Shown here: positions 30,800-40,269 of the stretch, in pieces
Layout of the letters: every line of letters begins with the position of its first letter
How positions within the stretch are numbered: the stretch's first letter is position 1
Source: Chromera velia
Lineage: Eukaryota; Sar; Chromeraceae
NCBI GenBank assembly: GCA_018398765.1
Contig: JAHBMJ010000781.1
Span: 1-40,269 of the forward strand
Length of the DNA stretch: 40,269 bases
Reading direction: 5' to 3'
Made by a program: the position numbers and the translations under genes
The notes under the pieces: generated by a model
Told to the model about the DNA's origin: nothing
The model's database searches: none
Seen by the model: only the letters and a program-made list of their open reading frames with translations

Positions 30800-32490
30800 G
30801 CCTCTGCTCCTCTCAGGGAGTCGGGCGGACTCACATGAAGCCTGTTGGTTTTTTGTTTTGAGGAGGGGGTAGAGGGAGGGCGCGTGGAGGCGAAAAAGAA
30901 AGGAATTGTGTGTTTTCGTTGATGCTGATGTGGGCTCTTTCTTACGAGTACTCCTCCACTCCCGATCCCCGTTTGTCGTTGAAGGAGCGAAAGAGGCCCT
31001 CATTCCCATCTGCAGGTGTCTGTAGGGGTCTGCGGAGCACTACCAACAAGTGACAGAAGAAACTAAAAATGTTGTTTTTCATATCCAACAGACGGTATAC
31101 CGAATCGAAAGACTTTGCTCCATCGTTTTTTCTGAATGTACTTAGTACGGCATCTAGTCATGTATCGCTTTCCTCCAGTCAAGAACGTGGCAACGTGCAA
31201 TGCAATGAACCGTACGTGAACGTGCCTTTAAGACTGTCAGTATAGGAATTTTATGATTCAGAACTAGATTTAGAAACCAAAAGTTCTTATAGCCTAATCA
31301 TCGCAAGTCATGACAGGTAATTTACAGTAAATGAAACATAACCGAGCAATTAATATTCGAACAGTTAGTAGTGACTGAGTACTCTAAAGCTTTCTTTCAC
31401 ATATGTTAATTTCCATTTCCATTTTTTTAAACAAGTTCTCATCGATCCCCCTAATTTTTTTTATCGTTTATCTTCAAACCTTTTAAACGTCGTTGGCGTC
31501 CAAGTCTTCTGCCACTGGGGGCTTGGGGCAGAGAAGCCTACTATCTTCCTTATAAGGAGTGGCTCTGCCTAGAACAGACCCCGCGTTCGATGAACTTCAA
31601 TCTCTTCCTGTGACTCCTGTCATAAATACATGAAAGCAGATTTTCCGCCATGAGTCAACAACTCGCGGTATGTCTCTCTGACACACTTTTTATTTAGGTT
31701 ATTGGGCTGTGACACACCGATGACTCGGATAGTGATTATTCTATGTTTTTAGGTTTTTGAGCCTTTATGAACTCTCCAGAATGACATACTCCATGATATG
31801 TACTCTGCAAGACACACTCCAATTTTAGGACTTCAGCCCTGAACTCCTCGGGAGTTGGTGACCTACGTTTGTGGCCACAAACCTCAGGAGTGTGCATGAC
31901 ACGATCCGGTAATACTGCTGCACAAGCCTTGATGAGGTATTAAAGGTCAGAGAGAAGAGGCGCGCGCAGCATCATACCATACAGTCTAAATTGATCCGCG
32001 CGCATCGCCAAGCGAATTGTGCGTATAAGCAACACATGCATGAAGCGTTGCATGCAAGAAATTGTAACATACACATGAACATGCATACAGAGAATACAGT
32101 ACTGAAAGAGACTGAGTGGGAGTGGACAGAAAAGCAAAGAGCACATCATGTTTGGGACATATATACAAATGTATTACATGAAATATTTGACATACAGAAT
32201 GAGAGATACAGACCAAACAGGCGTGCACGTGAGCGATCGATCAACCAAGAATTGGCAATACAGATAGAGCAAGTGTATCGAGGTCCAGACTAGAGAGATG
32301 TGTGAACTCGAGACCATTCTTGAATGACCAGACTTACGAGTCTAAGTACAAGCTTGGATCTCTGAGCTTAGGTGAGCTAGAGATTCATCAGATGGTGACA
32401 AGGAAGTGGGGTCTTTGTTCCATTCGTTGTCTTCTTCTTTGAAAACGAACTACATCTGCGTTGAGGTGTGTAGTATATATGCAAGCTTGA
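30800..32490. other. Intergenic stretch, AT-rich from about 31050; no firm gene
   Basis: Likely 3' UTR of the RING ligase gene, followed by unique AT-rich sequence. One weak candidate exon is listed separately. A TATATAT at 32474-32480 lies just before the next gene's possible start. Confidence 0.6.
31483..31596 (-). other. Possible terminal coding exon or gene fragment
   Basis: On the minus strand a 37-codon open stretch ends with KPPVAEDLDANDV and a TAA at 31483-31485. An acceptor-like TTCTAGGCAG lies inside it, before ATPYKEDSRLLCPKP. Its codon use looks coding, and its position at an AT-rich boundary resembles the ACP-like last exon. I found no partner exons and recognise no family. It could equally be chance or a relic. 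Confidence 0.2.
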
Positions 32491-34319
32491 ATGTTTCCTT
32501 CCTTCGAGCTCTCAGACTATCTAAATTCAACAATGGTTCTCTTCTCTCCTCAGCAGGTAGACATCAATGCATCCATCCATCCATCCATCCACCCTGGTAA
32601 TCATTCATTCATTTATTTATCCCTCCATCCAACCATTCATTCATTCATTTATCCATCCATCCATCCATTCATTTATCCATCCATCCATCCATCCATTCAT
32701 TCATTCACTCACTCATTCCTTCATTCATTCATTCATTCATTCACTCATTCATTCATTCATTCATTCATTCACTCATTCATCCATCCATTCATTCATTCAT
32801 TCATCCATCCATCCATTCATTCATTCACTCATTCATTCATTCATTCATTCATTCATTCACTCACTTATTCATTCATTCACGCATTCATTCATTCATCCAT
32901 TCATTCATTCATAATTCATTCACTCATTCATTTATTCATTGATTCATTGATTCTTTTCATTCAGTCCGTTTTTGTGGGTGTCGTGCTCTTCACAATGCTG
33001 CATGTGCAGGTGGTCTGTTGCTCGCTTCACCTTCTACGTTTTGGTGAAAACCAGTCGCTGCTCATGCGGTACATCCTCAGTCGTGCGTCCTCAGCCCAGC
33101 CTTTACATCAGGAATCGCCCCCACCGCATCTTGATTTTCTCCTTGATGCACTTTGATTTTCTGCTTCTTTGATGGCTGTGCCTCTGTTTGAACCAATTTG
33201 ACTTCGGTCCGGTTTCTTCGCTGTCCCCACTGATAAAACTCTGCTGCGAGTGAGTCCGTGCAGGAAAGAAAAAAAGGGACCTGGTGGGGTTCTTTTCGGT
33301 CGAAAAGGGGAGCTCCCATTTACTCTCTTGCATTGCTGTGCTCACTAATATTAGTGTGAGTCTTCTAATTTGTCTTCAGTCCATTTATTTGATTTTAAGT
33401 CTTCCCGTACTCTGTAACAACAACCTCCTCCTGCTTTTTGCTATGACGCAGGCAGTTGTTTCTGTTTTGTCTGAAGACTGTATCCGAAGATCATTCAGTT
33501 CCAGGCTGTACGTGTCCACTTCAACCACTTTGCTTATCTTTTTCCCCCCTTTTTTTGTCTGAGTTTATCTTGCAGTACATGGGCATGGGCTTCGGGGAAT
33601 TCTTAATTGGATTTGCGTATCTGCTCCAAAGGGTCTGATGCAAGAGTTAGTCCGCCTACAAGCGACTCATAATAGAAGTTAAGACACCCCAACCCCCCAC
33701 CCCCAACCCCCCACGCTCCCACACCCCACCCAACCCCCGCCCCCCTCCCTCCAGCCCCCACCACCACCGCCTCCCACCCTAGGTCCACACCCATGCATAC
33801 ATGCACACACCCCCACACACCCGATTTGCTTTGTTCTGAAAAAAAATATTTCGCAGCATCTGGTTCACCGGAAGGACCAATTTCACTGGCCGGACTGCGT
33901 GCCTTCGCCCGCTATTGGTTAAAGAGGCTTATGACAGAGCTGTCTGTAGCTTTTCCTCCCCAAACACTGGAGGTACGTGTGTGAGATACAGGTTGTCAAT
34001 TTTCTTTGAGCCAAAATATATCGTCCCATTTAGACGCGAGGGGACATGAGATTCTCAAACCTAAGTCGGCACTGGCTACGACAGGGAGGTAATGCGCTTG
34101 CCTCCAGGCCCAACCCTATGCAGATACATCCCTGCAATAAGATTCTTTTCTTTGTTGAGAGACTGCTTTTGAGATCAAAGGAAGGACAGATTGTCGACTT
34201 TCACGTTTGTGCGCACACACTCGTATAAGCAGAGAGAGAGGCAAGGGGAGAGACAGACACACACGCAAATGTATACACATACACACAGACATACACACAC
34301 ATACACACACATGTGCGCG

Positions 34320-34362
<43 letters not shown>

Positions 34363-35657
34363 CGAGGAGCAGAGGGGGAAAGTGGGTGGGGAAGAAAGAC
34401 ATTCGGGCAGGCACTTGCGCACGCAAAAACGTAAAGAACGGACAGGGGCAGCAAACGAGTTTGGAGCTCTCATAGAACACAAACTTTTAAGGCATGCCTT
34501 TTTTTGCCCCTTTTTTCTGCTTTTGTTTTCTTTCTTCCTTTAATCTTTCGACCCTTCAGCTCATTTTTTTGTTTTATTTTTCTCTTTTCCTCAATCCCGC
34601 TCTTCTTTGTGTAAAACGACAGATTAAGAATGGAGGCTTAGCCTATTTGAGACAGATGGATAACATAATAATGCTGCTGAGAGGACATGCATAGCAACAA
34701 AGGACCTCCAAACTGCTTTAGCAGCGTACAAGGTCTCCTTCAAGGATCTTCGCAAAGGGACGGCACTGGACAGGTATCTGACGTACACATTACTGGGGAA
34801 TGCATGATCTTCTCTTATTCTGACTTTCAGTCTTTCAGCCTTTGCTCTATGATTTTGAAGATCGAGTATCCAATCGATCTGGCAGCGATCAAAAGATCTG
34901 GCCGTGCAGCATAAGAATCGCTTGTCTGATGTGTTTCACTGCTTATCGCTGCTCATTACTATTTTTGCTCAAGGCTACACCAATTTTTTATAGGTTGAGC
35001 ATATATGCAGTCATAATATGAGGCTTGCCAATGCGAGTTCTTTTGCTTACAGCAGGGAAGATCTTGTGCGTCTAAAGAATTTGACCCCCCGACAACCACA
35101 GGAGAACCTTATTCGATGGAAGCCAACGGTGAGGCTTTTTTAAATTTTTTGTACTCCTGGACGTTAGTGTTCTTTTGTCTGTAACTCATCGAATTTGTTT
35201 TATTTCGATGGACGCACGCCATTCCATTTCTGAATCTTCAGAGCATGCAGAGCTGTGTGCCTGCTTGTTTTGCTCCCAGTTTCACTTTTGGTCAATTTTT
35301 TGTGCCTAACCACTTTTTTTTTGATTCATGTTTTCTTGAAAGGCCTTTTGTCTTGCAGGGACACACAGCGGATCCGAAGATCTCCCTAACCGATTTTTTT
35401 GAACGGGGCAGAGTGTGGAGGACAAGAGGGTGCCCGGAACCCCTGCCAGTTGGCCATTCCATGGTGACTAGGTCCGTCTGTTGGTCTGTCGGTCTGTCGG
35501 TCTGTCTGTCTGTCTGTCGGTTAAAAATGTCAGGAGCGAAACAGAGCACGCCTAGCTAACTGCCATGCCCACTCTTCACTCCAGTTGATTCTTTCCTCCG
35601 GACTCTCCTCCCTACCTCTGCGGACATTTCATTACTGTCACGTGGTTTCCTCAGTGT

Positions 35658-35704
<47 letters not shown>

Positions 35705-35880
35705 CCTCCCTCTCTCGCTCGCTCGCTCGCTTGCTCGCTCTCTGTATGCCCGTGTGTGCGTGTGTGTTGGCTCAAGTAGGTTTAAATGCGCCTGTGCCTG
35801 TTCTGCTTGTTTGTCTCTGTGTATGTGACACTGTGGTTTTCTGCGTATGTGTTCTTCTGCGTTGTGCGGACACAGAATCA

Positions 35881-35923
<43 letters not shown>

Positions 35924-35977
35924 ACACACACACACACACATACACACACACACATACACACACATACATATACACAT

Positions 35978-36024
<47 letters not shown>

Positions 36025-36181
36025 GGTAGATACAGACAGACCAGACACACAGACAGACACACGGACAGACAGACAGTCAGACAGACAGACAGACAGACAG
36101 ACAGACACAGACAGACAGACACAGACAGATACAGACAGACAGACAGACAGACAGACACAAACAGATACAGACAGACACACG

Positions 36182-36213
<32 letters not shown>

Positions 36214-36592
36214 TAGACAGACAGATACAGACAGACACAGACAGACACAGACAGACACAGACAGACACAGACAGACAGACACAGACAGACACAGACAGAC
36301 ACAGACAGACACAGACAGACACAGACAGACACAGACAGACACAAACAGACACAGATAGACATAGATAGACAGACACAAACAGACACAGACAGATACAGAC
36401 AGACATAGACAGACACAGACAGACATAGACAAATACAGACAGACAGATAGACACAGACAGATACAGATAGACACAGACAGACACAGACAGACACAGACAG
36501 ACACAGACAGACACAGACAGACACAGACAGACACAGACAGACACAGACAAACACAGACAGACACAGACAGACACAGACAGACACAGACAGAC

Positions 36593-36623
<31 letters not shown>

Positions 36624-36856
36624 GCAACTGAAAGAAAGAAGACAACAATATGGACAAGTGGGACAGAGAGATATAGGAAATGATCGCAAGAGGAAAGAAA
36701 GTGGGAGGGAAAGAGAAAAGGGGAGAAGGAAGAAGACAAACAAAAACAAAAGAAGCTGAGAGGCAGAAAGGAAGGAAGGAAAGAAGAAAGAAAGAACTTG
36801 AACTTAAAAGAAAGAAAGAAAGAAAGAAAGGAAAGAAGGATGGAAGGAAGGGAGGA

Positions 36857-36887
<31 letters not shown>

Positions 36888-36909
36888 GAAGGAAGAAAGG
36901 GAGGAAGGA

Positions 36910-36941
<32 letters not shown>

Positions 36942-37614
36942 AAAAAGAAGGAAAGAAAGAAAGAACGAAGGGAAGAAAACAGAGAAAAAAAGAGAAAGAA
37001 CGAAAAAACGAATGAAAAAAGGAAAGAAAAAAAGAAAGAAAACAGAAAAAAAAATGAAGAAATGAGGATAGGTACATTCTTTTGATTACTGGAAGATCCC
37101 CTTTCTTATAGCTTATTTCATGATACGCGTTTTCATCGTTTGTACTTGCACATTCGGTCTGTGTCTTGTTGACGTCTCCCCACACTCGGAATAAATCTGG
37201 TCCCTTCCTTTTGCAGGTCTGTGCGTGCATCATCGACTGCGAACACCAGCGTCCGCTCAACAACAGACAGGAAATCCCCGCCCAACCAGACGGAAAGAGG
37301 GTACTCTGACCTTGTGCGCCTTAAGCTAGGACAGGTCCGTCGACCATGAGTCATGCAGAGATTCCCCTTTTTCATTGAACGCACGCTCATGATACAGTTT
37401 GAACGGATGAAGAATCTATGTACCGGTCCCAGTAGACGTTGTAAGTTCCTTATTGTGTCACGGATGAAATTCATCTGCAAACAACTTGAAAGTCTTGTTG
37501 ATTTCTCCGTACCAACTTATATGCTTTATGCAGAAGAAGAAGCAAGACCAGCGAGGAAAGCAGAAAGGCATTGTACCCTCGAATGAGATCAACCACTCCA
37601 AGACTTCCCACTAA
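32491..37614 (+). CDS. Hypothetical multi-exon protein of unrecognised family
   Basis: A phase-consistent chain of ten exons: 32491-32556, 32965-33043, 33264-33355, 33452-33507, 33857-33972, 34695-34773, 35056-35128, 35359-35471, 37217-37334 and 37534-37614, giving 290 residues. The last four exons are best supported, with good borders and only one open phase between them. The N-terminal third is hydrophobic ([19 protein letters not shown], then [19 protein letters not shown]), suggesting one or two membrane segments. Next come [20 protein letters not shown] and [20 protein letters not shown]. The motif DLVRLK occurs twice ([10 protein letters not shown] and [10 protein letters not shown]). 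[13 protein letters not shown] recalls an EF-hand-like loop only loosely. The tail is Lys-rich ([12 protein letters not shown]). The start could be the in-frame ATG at 32533. The acceptor at 34694 is weak, and the 5' exons are tentative. A pseudogene is possible. Confidence 0.42.
32571..32955. repeat. (CATT)n/(CATC)n tetranucleotide array
   Basis: About 385 bases of interleaved CATT, CATC and CACT units, lying in the proposed first intron of the hypothetical gene. The long His/Ser/Phe/Ile open frames here are artefacts. Confidence 0.95.
33677..33790 (-). other. C-rich tract with G-quadruplex potential on the minus strand
   Basis: Repeated runs of three to six C separated by A, AA or ACG on the plus strand. 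The complementary strand has many closely spaced G runs. It lies in an intron of the hypothetical gene. Confidence 0.6.
34223..34363. repeat. CA-rich and (GA)n repeat
   Basis: GA, CACA/TACA and (GA)n tracts in an intron of the hypothetical gene. Confidence 0.85.
35664..37060. repeat. 1.4 kb compound simple-repeat block
   Basis: In order: (CT)n and GCTC units (35664-35742), a less repetitive spacer, (CA)n (about 35881-35984), (GA)n (about 35985-36020), a GACA-based array with a 10-base higher-order unit ACACAGACAG (about 36030-36625), then (GAAA)n/(GGAA)n (about 36765-37060). The whole block lies within one intron of the hypothetical gene. The 461- and 325-codon frames on the minus strand across it are artefacts. 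Confidence 0.95.
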
Positions 37615-39878
37615 GCACAGCCAGGTGGGTTTCCCACTGAGCACATGCAGCTCGATGCAGCTCTTTTGCTGCTGAGAGTGTGATAGGTTTTAATTGGGTT
37701 GGCCGGGTAAGTGTTGACCGGGTTGCCCGCAGGGACTCATGCAGGCTTTCTTTTAGGATACTGATCGGTCTGGTGATTTTCCTTACAGAGAGAAAACCAC
37801 TGATGGTTCGAGGCAGTCCCGTCCCCCCATTTCCCCGCCTGCATGCCCCTGTTTGAGCTACAACCTTACTTCTCATGGTATCAGCAACTACCTCAATCGT
37901 GCGAGCGAGCTCATGTCCCTCCCTCCATGCTTCGTTGCTGTTTGCAGTTCCCGAGTGCTCGAGACCGTCGCGTAGCGTTTGACTCTTCCACTTTCACAGT
38001 GGGTTGGTCTCTCCTTTCTGGCTGGTTATGGCTGGTTAATCAGCCTATACTGAATCAATCCTTTGCCTGGCTTTGATCAATCAGTCGATTGGAGGCGCCG
38101 ATCGGCCTGGCGATCAATTTTTTTATCGTTGATGGTGACGAGGCTTGCCGCGGCCCTGCTACATGTATTGAATGCATCGCCTTGGGTTACTTTGAATAGC
38201 CATGCTGAAGTGGGTCCCTCCGGCCTACCCTTCCTTTCGCACGGTTGTCCTAGTTTGTGTGTTCTTTCTGCTGTTGCTCATGGGTGGTCTGCTCCTGATA
38301 CTTGCATGGTACTTATGCTGTGCAGAAAGGCACGACAGAAGATTAACGAGAAAGCGCGGTGAGACACAACACCCGGAGGTCCAAAGAAGGTGGGCGTCTT
38401 TTGCTTGCACGATCATGAGAAGTCTGTCTTCACATTTCTGATTTTGAAGGTTCTACTTGGTTTTTGTGGCTATCTTCGTCTGACTAGGTCTTCTCTTCTG
38501 AATTTCGTTTCTCATAAAATTTTCCGTTATCGGATTGGCAGGTTTAATTCGGTTTTCAAGATTAATTCCTCAACTTTTAGCTTGACATTTCATCAAATTA
38601 AAGAGTCGGCTCTTTGTTCACTTGTGTGTAGGTGAAGAAGTGAAGTATAGGATTTCTTTTAGTCACCGCCACAGATTTATCTAGTACCTTAGTCTTATCT
38701 AGGGTCTCATATGTGAGAGTAGAGTTTAGTGTCGGTGGCTTTCAACCAGGCTTTGTGGCTAGCTTTGCAGTAATCATCAGTGATTCTTAATTTTGAATCC
38801 TAAATACTTAAGGAAAAAAATATTATAACATTGTGATAACAATGTGAGAACATCATCAATCATCTATATAGGTATCTAATTATATATTTTTTAAATGTTA
38901 TTGCAAGTATAGGAATAAATGTTAAGTCTAGTATTAAGTTAAGTGTTAAGTCTTAAGTGATTTATTGGTGTTCTAGGACACTGTTACCGTTTTGTCTTTT
39001 AGAGCTCGCCACCGCAAACGGCACGGAAATTAAAATGCTTAAGAATACGTCTAAGGATGTCAGAGACTCTCAGTACTAGTCTCAGTAGGGTTAGCAGTAT
39101 AGAGATTATTTTATATACTCCCTATGTGTATGATTTCCCTATAGATATTTCCTAATTTGAAGGGATTTGGAAGTATTTTATTTTATATTTTTGATTGATT
39201 TATTGATTGATGCTCATATTGATTAAAGACTTAAAGTAGAAAGCTGAGTTCAAAGCTCCATTTTTATATGTACACAGGTCGCATGAGCGAGAGAGCTAGC
39301 AGCGCGAACAGTAAACAGGACAGAAGGAAAAGACGGTAGAAGAACAGGCTAGACGCTAGAAACAAAGTTTAAGTTAATCCACTAATGCCCCCCCCATCAT
39401 CATCTCTCATCGTGTTTTTAGTTTTTAGAATATAATATAATGATTGCATTGTTGCAATTATATACAGCTAGATATACAGGTCACTGATCGATTTCAGCCC
39501 ACCATCTACTACCGCCATCACAGCGGCCATCTGATGTACGCCGCACACTAGGCCGCACAGCCTAGCGCACAGCCTAGCTGAGTATATATATGCGAAGTTG
39601 CGAACTAGTATGCGAAGTCAGATTGGCATCCGCGTCTGTTTCTCCCCCCCCCCCCGGGGGGCTGTCTTCCAGCATCTTCTAAGATTCTTCTTTATGAGAT
39701 TTCCCCTGCACGCTAGCAGAAGGATTGTCATGACGCTCCGCCGGAGTCCGAACGGCAGTATATTCTGCCCTTCATATTTCGGATTTCCAGATGACCATGG
39801 GCTGATACATAAGAGGATAAGAGAAAGGGAAGGAATGTCACCTCCGTAGGGTTTTTACCCCTTTGAGTCGATTGAGCT
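37615..39878. other. Gene-poor stretch upstream of the right-edge gene
   Basis: Unique sequence that becomes strongly AT-rich from about 38640 to 39480. A TATATATAT at 39583-39591 lies about 296 bases before the next start codon. Apart from one small membrane-type open frame (38202-38441), nothing coding was supported. Confidence 0.55.
38202..38441 (+). CDS. Small hypothetical single-pass membrane protein (doubtful)
   Basis: A 79-codon frame with one strong hydrophobic helix, residues 14-39 (VVLVCVFFLLLLMGGLL core), followed by CCAERHDRRLTRKRG, a basic juxtamembrane stretch. No family was recognised and no neighbouring exon was found. A possible acceptor (TGTGCAG) ends at 38330 within it. 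It may be chance. Confidence 0.2.
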   Translation: MLKWVPPAYPSFRTVVLVCVFFLLLLMGGLLLILAWYLCCAERHDRRLTRKRGETQHPEVQRRWASFACTIMRSLSSHF

Positions 39879-40153
39879 ATGTTCACCGTGGAAGAAGCGA
39901 AAAGGCGTGCTGTAGAAGAGGTGGCTGCAATCAATTCGAACAACAGGCTCTCTTTGAGTGCGCACCACTTTGCTGAATGGTGCCACGCCCCGCAGTTAAG
40001 TGAATGGCGTACGTATCTTTTCTTCCTTTATTCCCTCGATCTCCTCCTCTTCCTCCTCCTTCTCAAAATCTGTCCTTCTTTCTCACTTCCTTTTTCTCTG
40101 ACAGTCTCCATATATTCCGCCGCGTTTGTTCCAAGAACAGAAGACGACGGGAG
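39879..40153 (+). CDS. 5' end of a hypothetical gene, partial at right edge
   Basis: Two phase-compatible exons, 39879-40008 and 40105-40153, joined by GTACGT...GACAG and followed by a GTAGGT donor; the gene would continue past the window. Translation begins MFTVEEAKRRAVEEVAAINS, then LSLSAHHFAEWCHAPQLSEW and SIYSAAFVPRTEDDG. The LSLxxFxxW-like spacing recalls the second half of an EF-hand, but no complete calcium loop is visible. If the second donor is not used, a stop follows at 40155-40157. A TATA-like run sits about 296 bases upstream. Confidence 0.5.
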
Positions 40154-40269
40154 GTAGGTAGATTCTTTTCTCATTCTTTTTGTCTTTCCTTCCTTCTCTT
40201 GCCTGTTGCTGATTCTGGATCAGAATACATAGGCCGAACGAAAAAAGAGCAAAATGGGGGGGGGGGGGG

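Noticed and set aside
31991-32293. 100-codon plus-strand frame
   Set aside because: Composition is His/Arg/Asn-rich from CATG/ACAC repeats; no splice partner, promoter logic or family match.
32491-33156. Continuous 221-codon frame through the CATT/CATC array
   Set aside because: The middle is pure tetramer repeat. A GT donor at 32557 and an AG acceptor before 32965 let it be spliced out, and only the ends are kept in the model.
33576-33632. Exon-like segment translating [19 protein letters not shown] with an acceptor and a weak donor
   Set aside because: No phase through it joins to the next exon at 33857 without a stop, while skipping it gives a consistent chain.
34622-34691. Acceptor-like ACGACAG followed by an open stretch [14 protein letters not shown]
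   Set aside because: All three frames reach a stop before any GT donor, so it cannot be an internal exon.
35731-37263. 461- and 325-codon frames rich in Cys/Leu/Ser/Val or Arg/Gln/Thr/Asp
   Set aside because: They are translations of CA, GA, GACA and GAAA repeats. Real exons of the hypothetical gene lie on either side.

Overview
Nuclear DNA of an intron-rich eukaryote. The most likely source is an alveolate or other protist with a complex plastid, such as a chromerid. This placement is inferred from gene structure, very high simple-repeat content and one acyl-carrier-like protein with a signal-plus-transit-like presequence; no sequence search was run. Genes were rebuilt exon by exon from family motifs, GT...AG borders and reading-phase agreement.

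Layout, left to right: (1) minus-strand 5' part of a cationic amino acid transporter (19-2215, runs off the left edge); (2) divergent promoter 2216-3112; (3) plus-strand TMEM184/OST-alpha family membrane protein, 12 exons (3113-8107); (4) a convergent gap with a decayed LINE retrotransposon (about 9430-12079); (5) minus-strand BuGZ/ZNF207 zinc-finger protein, 5 exons (13195-15893); (6) divergent promoter 15894-16559; (7) plus-strand protein with a possible ADP-ribosyltransferase-like domain followed by TPRs, 5 exons (16560-20119); (8) AT-rich convergent gap; (9) minus-strand acyl-carrier-protein-like gene, 3 exons, with a 2.45 kb simple-repeat intron (20972-24028); (10) divergent promoter 24029-24535; (11) plus-strand MGRN1/LOG2-type RING E3 ligase, 14 exons (24536-30799); (12) AT-rich intergenic DNA; (13) a plus-strand gene of unknown family, about 10 exons (32491-37614); (14) a gene-poor AT-rich stretch; (15) the first two exons of another plus-strand gene (39879 onward). 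The first six confident genes alternate strictly in strand, giving divergent promoters and convergent 3' gaps in turn.

The genes do not form one pathway: transport, spindle/splicing-type zinc finger, ubiquitin ligase and plastid-type carrier functions are mixed, as is usual for a eukaryotic chromosome. The most unusual signals lie in the non-coding architecture. About half of the inferred 5' splice sites have C at +3 (GTCAGT is the commonest), nearly all 3' sites end in GCAG, many introns begin with a GTCN-type microsatellite that starts at the donor, and two genes carry tandem duplications of a splice acceptor plus the start of its exon.
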